Assembly (NCBI GenBank): GCA_035640715.1 | Contig: DASQVO010000122.1 | Location: 1-9,345, forward strand | DNA: 9,345 nt | From: DASQVO01 sp035640715 | GTDB taxonomy: Bacteria; Actinomycetota; Actinomycetes; Streptosporangiales; Streptosporangiaceae | Direction of reading: 5' to 3' | Part shown: in pieces, positions 6,297-9,345 of the stretch | Layout of the letters: each line of letters starts with the position of its first letter | Position numbering within the stretch: position 1 is the stretch's first letter | Made by a program: the position numbers and the translations under genes | The notes under the pieces: generated by a model | The model's database searches: none | Told to the model about the DNA's origin: nothing | What the model saw: the letters and a program-made list of their open reading frames with translations, nothing else

Positions 6297-6335
6297 GGGG
6301 AATTACTTGATCAAAGCCCCTGGGGAATTACGTGA
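6297..6335. mobile_element. Probable solo end of an IS21-type insertion sequence
   Basis: GGGGAATTAC is repeated at 6297-6306 and 6322-6331, and each copy continues with a TGA (CTTGA, CGTGA). IS21-family elements carry multiple such repeats at their termini as transposase-binding sites. The repeat begins exactly at the point where the integrase fragment is cut. No IstA or IstB coding sequence and no opposite end are seen, so only an end remains. Assignment to IS21 is by motif style alone. Confidence 0.45.
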
Positions 6336-6435
6336 GCGTCCACATCCGGTGGCGGCCGCGCCGTCGTCGCATCCGCCAGTGGCTAGCCATCGCGGTTCGC
6401 CACCGCCAGCGTGATCCACGCCGGTCAACTCCGGC
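6336..6435. other. Spacer without recognised features
   Basis: About 100 bases between the IS-like end and the membrane-protein stop codon. I see no gene. It probably contains the remaining interior of the IS end and the 3' untranslated part of the envelope cassette. Confidence 0.3.
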
Positions 6436-6900
6436 TCAGCTGGGGCGCCGGCGGTAGGTGGCCCAGCCGAGCCCGCACAGGGCGAGCAGCGCGCCCGCGC
6501 CCTCCGCTATCGCGGACACGAGCTTGCCCGGCGGCCCCCATGACGGCTCGTACATGTTCGGCAGCCCCGCCAGTGGCCCGACGTTGACGTAGGTGTACAG
6601 CACCACCGCGCCGCAGGCGCTGGCGGCCACAACGAACGCGATCGCCCATGCCAGCCGCCGGGGCCACGCCAGGACCGCTGCCGCCAGGACAAGGGCAATC
6701 ACCGACTGGGCCTGGAACAGCTGGCCCTGGGTGAGCAGGCTGCCCGCGTTCGGGCCGTAAAAGTGAGCGTCCTGCAGGTGCGTGGCGGCGTCGATGACCA
6801 GAGCCGCGGCCGTGCCAGCGCGCAAGACCAGCCCGGCGAGCGTGCTGCTGCCCGGGAGCCTGATGGCGTGAGCGCCCCGTGCGGATGCGTTCAGATGCAT
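6436..6900 (-). CDS. Small four-helix membrane protein of unknown function
   Basis: A 154-residue protein with four likely membrane helices: about residues 20-42 (LAGLVLRAGTAAALVIDAAT), 62-80 (QSVIALVLAAAVLAW), 83-105 (AWAIAFVVAASACGAVVLYT) and 123-145 (SAIAEGAGALLALCGLGW). Between helices 1 and 2 lies a conserved-looking THLQDAHFYGPN segment, and between 3 and 4 a loop with MYEPSWGPPGK; both probably face outside. The shape recalls small DoxX-like membrane proteins, but I cannot assign a family. ATG 6900 is preferred because GGAAGGA lies 11 bases upstream; ATG 6930 would add ten residues and has only a weak site. It is the last gene of a three-gene envelope cassette, 43 bases after the stop of the secreted-protein gene. 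Confidence 0.75.
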   Translation of the reverse strand: MHLNASARGAHAIRLPGSSTLAGLVLRAGTAAALVIDAATHLQDAHFYGPNAGSLLTQGQLFQAQSVIALVLAAAVLAWPRRLAWAIAFVVAASACGAVVLYTYVNVGPLAGLPNMYEPSWGPPGKLVSAIAEGAGALLALCGLGWATYRRRPS

Positions 6901-6943
6901 GTCCCTTGATGTCCTTCCCGTTGTTGCCATGTGCTGGCCTGCG

Positions 6944-7597
6944 TCACGTCACCGTGAACGTGCTGACCGCCTGCTCGAGCAGGCCGGCATATTTTCCCCA
7001 GTCCCCGGCCGGGGTGGCCGCGATGAGGACGCTGGCCCGGTGGGCGCCCCGGACGTAACATGCGATCTCCCGGAAGTGGCTGGCACCCGCCTTGGTCACG
7101 TAGTCGTCGATGACGCATGAGCCGGTGCCGCCACGGAAGCGCAGGCCGGTTGACGCGCTGTCCAGCCTTGCGGACCTGGCGGCGTCCTCGCGCAAGTGGC
7201 CGAGACGGAAGGCGGCCCAGTTACCGGGGGTTTCGTCGCCCTGCCTGGGCGTGATGTTAAGGAACATCCGCACCGCGCCGGACTTCGTGGTGAGCTCCTC
7301 GGAGACGGTGCCCCGGTCACCTGGAACCTGGTGCAGTGACGGCGGGTAGGACAGGACCGCCCCGCCGCCCGGAAGGCCCGCCTGGCGCCAGTTGCTGGGC
7401 GCGCCCCGGGCGCGCAGCCAGCTGAACGCGGCGCTCCCGGGGCGTGCGGCCGCCGCCGGCCCGGCACCGGCGGCGCCGTCCCCCGCCGCGGCGCTCCGGC
7501 TGGAGCCGGAGGCAAGGGCCGCCGTCGTGGCTGTCAGCCCCGCAACGATGGCCCCTGCCATCAGCAGAATTGCCGTACGGCTGGGATGAATTCGCAT
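6944..7597 (-). CDS. Secreted or membrane-anchored protein of unknown function
   Basis: A 217-residue protein with a basic N-terminus (MRIHPSR) followed by a hydrophobic stretch (TAILLMAGAIVAGLTATTAA) ending ALASG, a plausible Sec signal peptide or anchor. A Gly/Ala-rich linker (about residues 30-55) leads into an alpha/beta-looking domain with LSYPPSLHQVPGDRG, MFLNITPRQGDETP and ending LLEQAVSTFTV. Two cysteines (GSCVIDD, EIACYVRG) could form a disulphide outside the cell. The overall look is like actinobacterial exported lipoprotein-type domains that assess ligand or stress, but I do not recognise the family. ATG 7597 lies 13 bases past the upstream stop; ATG 7624 overlaps that gene and would add nine residues. 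Neither has a clear Shine-Dalgarno, which fits translational coupling. Confidence 0.7.
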   Translation of the reverse strand: MRIHPSRTAILLMAGAIVAGLTATTAALASGSSRSAAAGDGAAGAGPAAAARPGSAAFSWLRARGAPSNWRQAGLPGGGAVLSYPPSLHQVPGDRGTVSEELTTKSGAVRMFLNITPRQGDETPGNWAAFRLGHLREDAARSARLDSASTGLRFRGGTGSCVIDDYVTKAGASHFREIACYVRGAHRASVLIAATPAGDWGKYAGLLEQAVSTFTVT

Positions 7598-7610
7598 CCG
7601 CCGGCCCGGA

Positions 7611-7871
7611 TCAGATGTTGCCATCGCCGTCGCTTGGGCCACCGCTGTTGTCAGCGTCATGGTCGCCCCCGCCGTTTTGCGGGATGCCGCCGCCCGAGGA
7701 CATGCTGGGGGACGACTTCGCGGACGTCCCGCCCTGGGTGGCAGATGCCGCCGGGGAGGAGTGAGCGGAAGGGCTGGATGACGCTGGTTGCGTTGCCGCT
7801 GAGGCGCCGCAGGCAGTGACGAATGTAAGAATGCCGCCGCTCAGCAGGAGCAGCAGCCGGTTGCGCTTCAT
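7611..7871 (-). CDS. Small secreted lipoprotein, Ser/Gly/Asp-rich
   Basis: An 86-residue protein with a classic lipoprotein signal: basic MKRNR, hydrophobic LLLLLSGGILTF and lipobox VTAC, giving lipidation at Cys21. The mature part is disordered: Ser/Pro/Ala-rich, then Gly-rich, ending in an acidic tail (GGDHDADNSGGPSDGDGN). Such a tail could bind cations or interact with the cell wall; there is no direct evidence. ATG 7871 is firmly supported by GGAGGA at 7880-7885, eight bases upstream, the best ribosome site in the window. It is first in the cassette with the secreted protein and the four-helix protein, so all three probably act together at the outer face of the membrane. Confidence 0.78.
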   Translation of the reverse strand: MKRNRLLLLLSGGILTFVTACGASAATQPASSSPSAHSSPAASATQGGTSAKSSPSMSSGGGIPQNGGGDHDADNSGGPSDGDGNI

Positions 7872-7945
7872 TGAGCATTTCCTCCATGATTGACTGGTCA
7901 GTACTACGGACGTGGTACGCATGCGGCGCCTGGGCGGCTTGACAT

Positions 7946-7961
7946 TGTGCCCGGGATCACA
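7946..7961. promoter_or_regulatory. CRP-like palindrome upstream of the envelope cassette
   Basis: TGTGC, six bases, TCACA differs at one position from the CRP/FNR-type consensus TGTGA-N6-TCACA that actinobacterial Crp also uses. It is centred about 82 bases upstream of the lipoprotein start codon, a reasonable activator position. No clear -10/-35 pair was found between it and the gene, so a functional role remains a proposal. Confidence 0.35.
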
Positions 7962-8042
7962 TTCGCGACTCAGCGAAGCCGGGGGCGTGTCACCGGTCTC
8001 CGTGCTACCGGCCTAATTCACCGCGACGTGTATTCACCCCGC

Positions 8043-8152
8043 ATCGGACCAGACGCCGAGACCCGCGCGCTAGCCTCCGGGACCAGATTCGGTGAGACAC
8101 CCGAACGGATTAGGCCAGGTTCAATGAGACTGGGACCAGATTCGGTGAGACA
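8043..8152. repeat. Direct-repeat cluster, likely mobile-element end
   Basis: GACCAGATTCGGTGAGAC occurs in two copies within perfect 21-base repeats at 8079-8099 and 8132-8152. Between them a diverged copy (CCAGGTTCAATGAGAC, 8115-8130) lies in the same orientation, and a fourth, weaker copy (GGACCAGACGCCGAGAC) is at 8046-8062. On the minus strand each unit starts TGTCTCACCGAATC. Multiple spaced repeats beginning TGTC are typical of transposase-binding ends of IS21-like or Tn7/Mu-like elements. No transposase directly abuts them. The broken TnsAB-like genes start about 380 bases to the right. Confidence 0.6.
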
Positions 8153-8531
8153 GGACAAACAGGGACATGGGGGAGCGCCCGGCGTACCCTTCCTGACTTA
8201 ACTTTACATAATGTGCATTATCGGCGCCGTTCTAGGACGACTGGCAAAAGGAGTCATCTGCGCTGTCCCGTCTCACGGAAGATGTCGAATCTCACTCATC
8301 TTGTCGGAAGACATGTCGGAAGACGGCTCGTACGACAAGAACCTGAGACGAGCCTCCTGGCCGCCGCACGCCAGGACGTGACCCGCTCGATGCGCCCGAC
8401 ACCGGACTTGTCCGTCGAGTCGGCGGTCCACTTCAGCCATTAGGCCACCTCGTATCTTTGTTCTATCTGATCCACAGATTCTTGCGGCGTGTCGCACGAG
8501 ATTTCGATCCCTCTTCGAGCATCATCGAAAC
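8153..8531. other. Gene-free stretch with palindrome and short repeats
   Basis: No credible gene on either strand. It holds an AT-rich palindrome at 8208-8221 (ATAATG, TG, CATTAT). It also has GTCTCAC and ATCTCAC at 8270-8295, which are inverted partial matches to the repeats at 8079-8152. A tandem pair of TGTCGGAAGAC follows at 8302-8312 and 8314-8324, inside the inverted repeat CTTGTCG (8300-8306) and CGACAAG (8333-8339). A small hairpin ATCTG/CAGAT is at 8465-8479. The stretch looks like the non-coding terminus of one or more transposable elements. Confidence 0.5.
8208..8221. repeat. AT-rich perfect palindrome
   Basis: ATAATG-TG-CATTAT is a perfect 14-base inverted repeat inside TTAACTTTACATAATGTGCA and the bases that follow. 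This is a conspicuous AT-rich island in very GC-rich DNA. It resembles half of a longer recombinase-type palindrome whose right arm gives way to GC-rich sequence at 8222. It could be a recombination core or an operator. Confidence 0.45.
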
Positions 8532-8941
8532 GTGCCAGCACCCCCTTCACGCGATGAAGAACGCGATGTCCATGTCTCCCTGGAACCCTGCGAGCTGCCC
8601 GGCGGCATCCAGCTTGTCTATGCCGATGACTGCGACCGCCGTCACGCCGTCGCTCTCGAGGACGCCGCGCTGCTCGACTTCGGCCAGGTGAACGCGTTCC
8701 GTGGCTGTCCGGCTACCGGCACCCGCGCTTCGGTGACGAGCACCTTGAGGAGCTGCTCCTCACGATTTTCGCCTGCCCGCAGCCGCTTGGCCAGGCGGCG
8801 CGGCAGGCAGGTGATCCCATCCGGGTCCGGCCGGTGCTGTTCCACCTGCTGTGGCGCGGCCGCCTGAGTGCGGACCTTGGACGCCCGCTTAGCGAGACGA
8901 CCGTCCTGACAGCCTGCACGGACCCGGTGGAGGCAACGTGA
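8532..8941 (+). pseudogene. TnsA-like transposase endonuclease subunit, internally deleted
   Basis: The N-terminal part (8532-8702, starting GTG) reads VHVSLEPCELPGGIQLVYAD and then ALLDFGQVNAFR, like the start of actinobacterial TnsA-like endonucleases. At about 8702 the frame must change. From there 79 residues read WLSGYRHPRF, then ACPQPLGQAARQAGDPI and VRPVLFHLLWRGRLSADLGRPL to a TGA at 8939-8941, matching the family's C-terminal end. The central part, where these proteins keep the endonuclease catalytic residues, is absent, so the product would be inactive. TnsA-type subunits normally cut the 5' ends of a Tn7-like element while TnsB cuts the 3' ends. The stop overlaps the next gene's GTG start, as in a coupled tnsA-tnsB pair. 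Confidence 0.72.
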
Positions 8942-9345
8942 GCGAGCGGCTGCTGAGCACCGACGAGCGGTTCGCGAACGCGGCGGCCAAGCCCGTTATC
9001 ATCCCCGAGACGATCAACTGCGACCGGGGCAGGGTCTACCTGTCGGAGACGTTCCTGCGGGCGTGCGCGTCCCTGGGCATCTCCGTCCAGCCGGCGCGTC
9101 CGTACACCGGCAGCGATAAGAGCCTGGTGGAGCGGACGTTCGCGTCGATCAATACGCTGTTCTGCCAGCACGTCGCCGGCTACGCCGGGCGGGACACTAA
9201 CCGGCGCGGGCCTGACGTCGCTGAGGAAGCCATCTGGACAGTGGCCCAGCTCCAAGAGCTCTTCGACGAGTGGGTAATCGCCTGCTGGCAGAACCGGCCG
9301 CACGAAGCCCTCAGCCACACCTGGGGCGAAGGCCGGGACCTCTCC
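8938..9345 (+). pseudogene. TnsB-like DDE transposase, N-terminally deleted, runs off the window
   Basis: The frame starts GTG at 8938, four bases overlapping the TnsA-like stop, and is open to the window edge (136 codons seen). It carries the second half of an rve/DDE integrase core: PETINCDRGRVYLSETFL with Asp29 and SDKSLVERTFASINTLF with Glu65. The spacing is exactly D-35-E, as expected for the last two catalytic residues. The following QLQELFDEWVIACWQNRPHE is typical of TnsB/Mu-type transposases. Intact relatives have an N-terminal DNA-binding region and the first catalytic Asp (about 300 residues) before this point. Here only VSER precedes LLSTDERFAN, so that half is lost. The C-terminal part lies beyond the window. 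Confidence 0.75.

Noticed and set aside
7939..7967. TTGACA as a plus-strand -35
   Set aside because: No acceptable -10 follows at 16-18 bases and no plus-strand gene lies downstream for several hundred bases.
8043..8152. Repeat cluster read as a CRISPR array
   Set aside because: Units are irregularly spaced and diverged, spacers are not of uniform length, and no cas genes are present.
8213..8443. 76-codon plus-strand frame upstream of the TnsA-like gene
   Set aside because: It starts inside the AT-rich palindrome, spans the short repeats and has no family resemblance.
8468..8476. Possible DnaA box (TGATCCACA)
   Set aside because: Mismatched to the actinobacterial consensus TTGTCCACA and solitary, with no origin features around it.

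Overview
The base composition is strongly GC-rich. The window carries an SsgA-family cell-division/sporulation protein, an actinobacterial-style LctP lactate permease, and tRNA and TnsA/TnsB-like genes of the kind seen in Streptomyces and its relatives. All of this points to a sporulating, filamentous actinomycete. The sequence alone does not support a genus.

Layout. Bases 1-467 are decayed sequence with what looks like a TetR-regulator remnant. Bases 468-977 are a minus-strand tRNA operon (Gly-GCC, Cys-GCA, a truncated half tRNA-Val, Val-GAC) with a recognisable promoter upstream at 949-977. Divergent from it is hutH (1177-2715). An SsgA-like gene (2807-3241) and a lactate permease gene (3586-5277) follow on the minus strand, separated by a 344-base spacer that may hold regulatory signals. 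A plus-strand tRNA-Val(CAC) lies at 5576-5650. This first half is mostly ordinary housekeeping and metabolic sequence.

The second half is a decayed accessory region. Two different tyrosine-integrase remnants (5743-6296) are stacked beside tRNA-Val(CAC). The outer one is cut off exactly where a repeated motif resembling the end of an IS21-type insertion sequence begins. Next is a compact minus-strand cassette of three cell-envelope genes: a small lipoprotein (7611-7871), a secreted or anchored protein (6944-7597) and a four-helix membrane protein (6436-6900). The cassette has a CRP-like palindrome upstream. From 7900 to 8530 there is no gene, but there are short direct and inverted repeats and an AT-rich palindrome that look like mobile-element ends. 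The window closes with a broken Tn7-like transposase pair: a TnsA-like gene that has lost its centre, overlapping by four bases a TnsB-like gene that has lost its N-terminal half.

I found no convincing new complete system. The items most worth following are the three-gene envelope cassette, the repeat field at 8043-8350, and the parallel internal deletions in the two Tn7-like genes.
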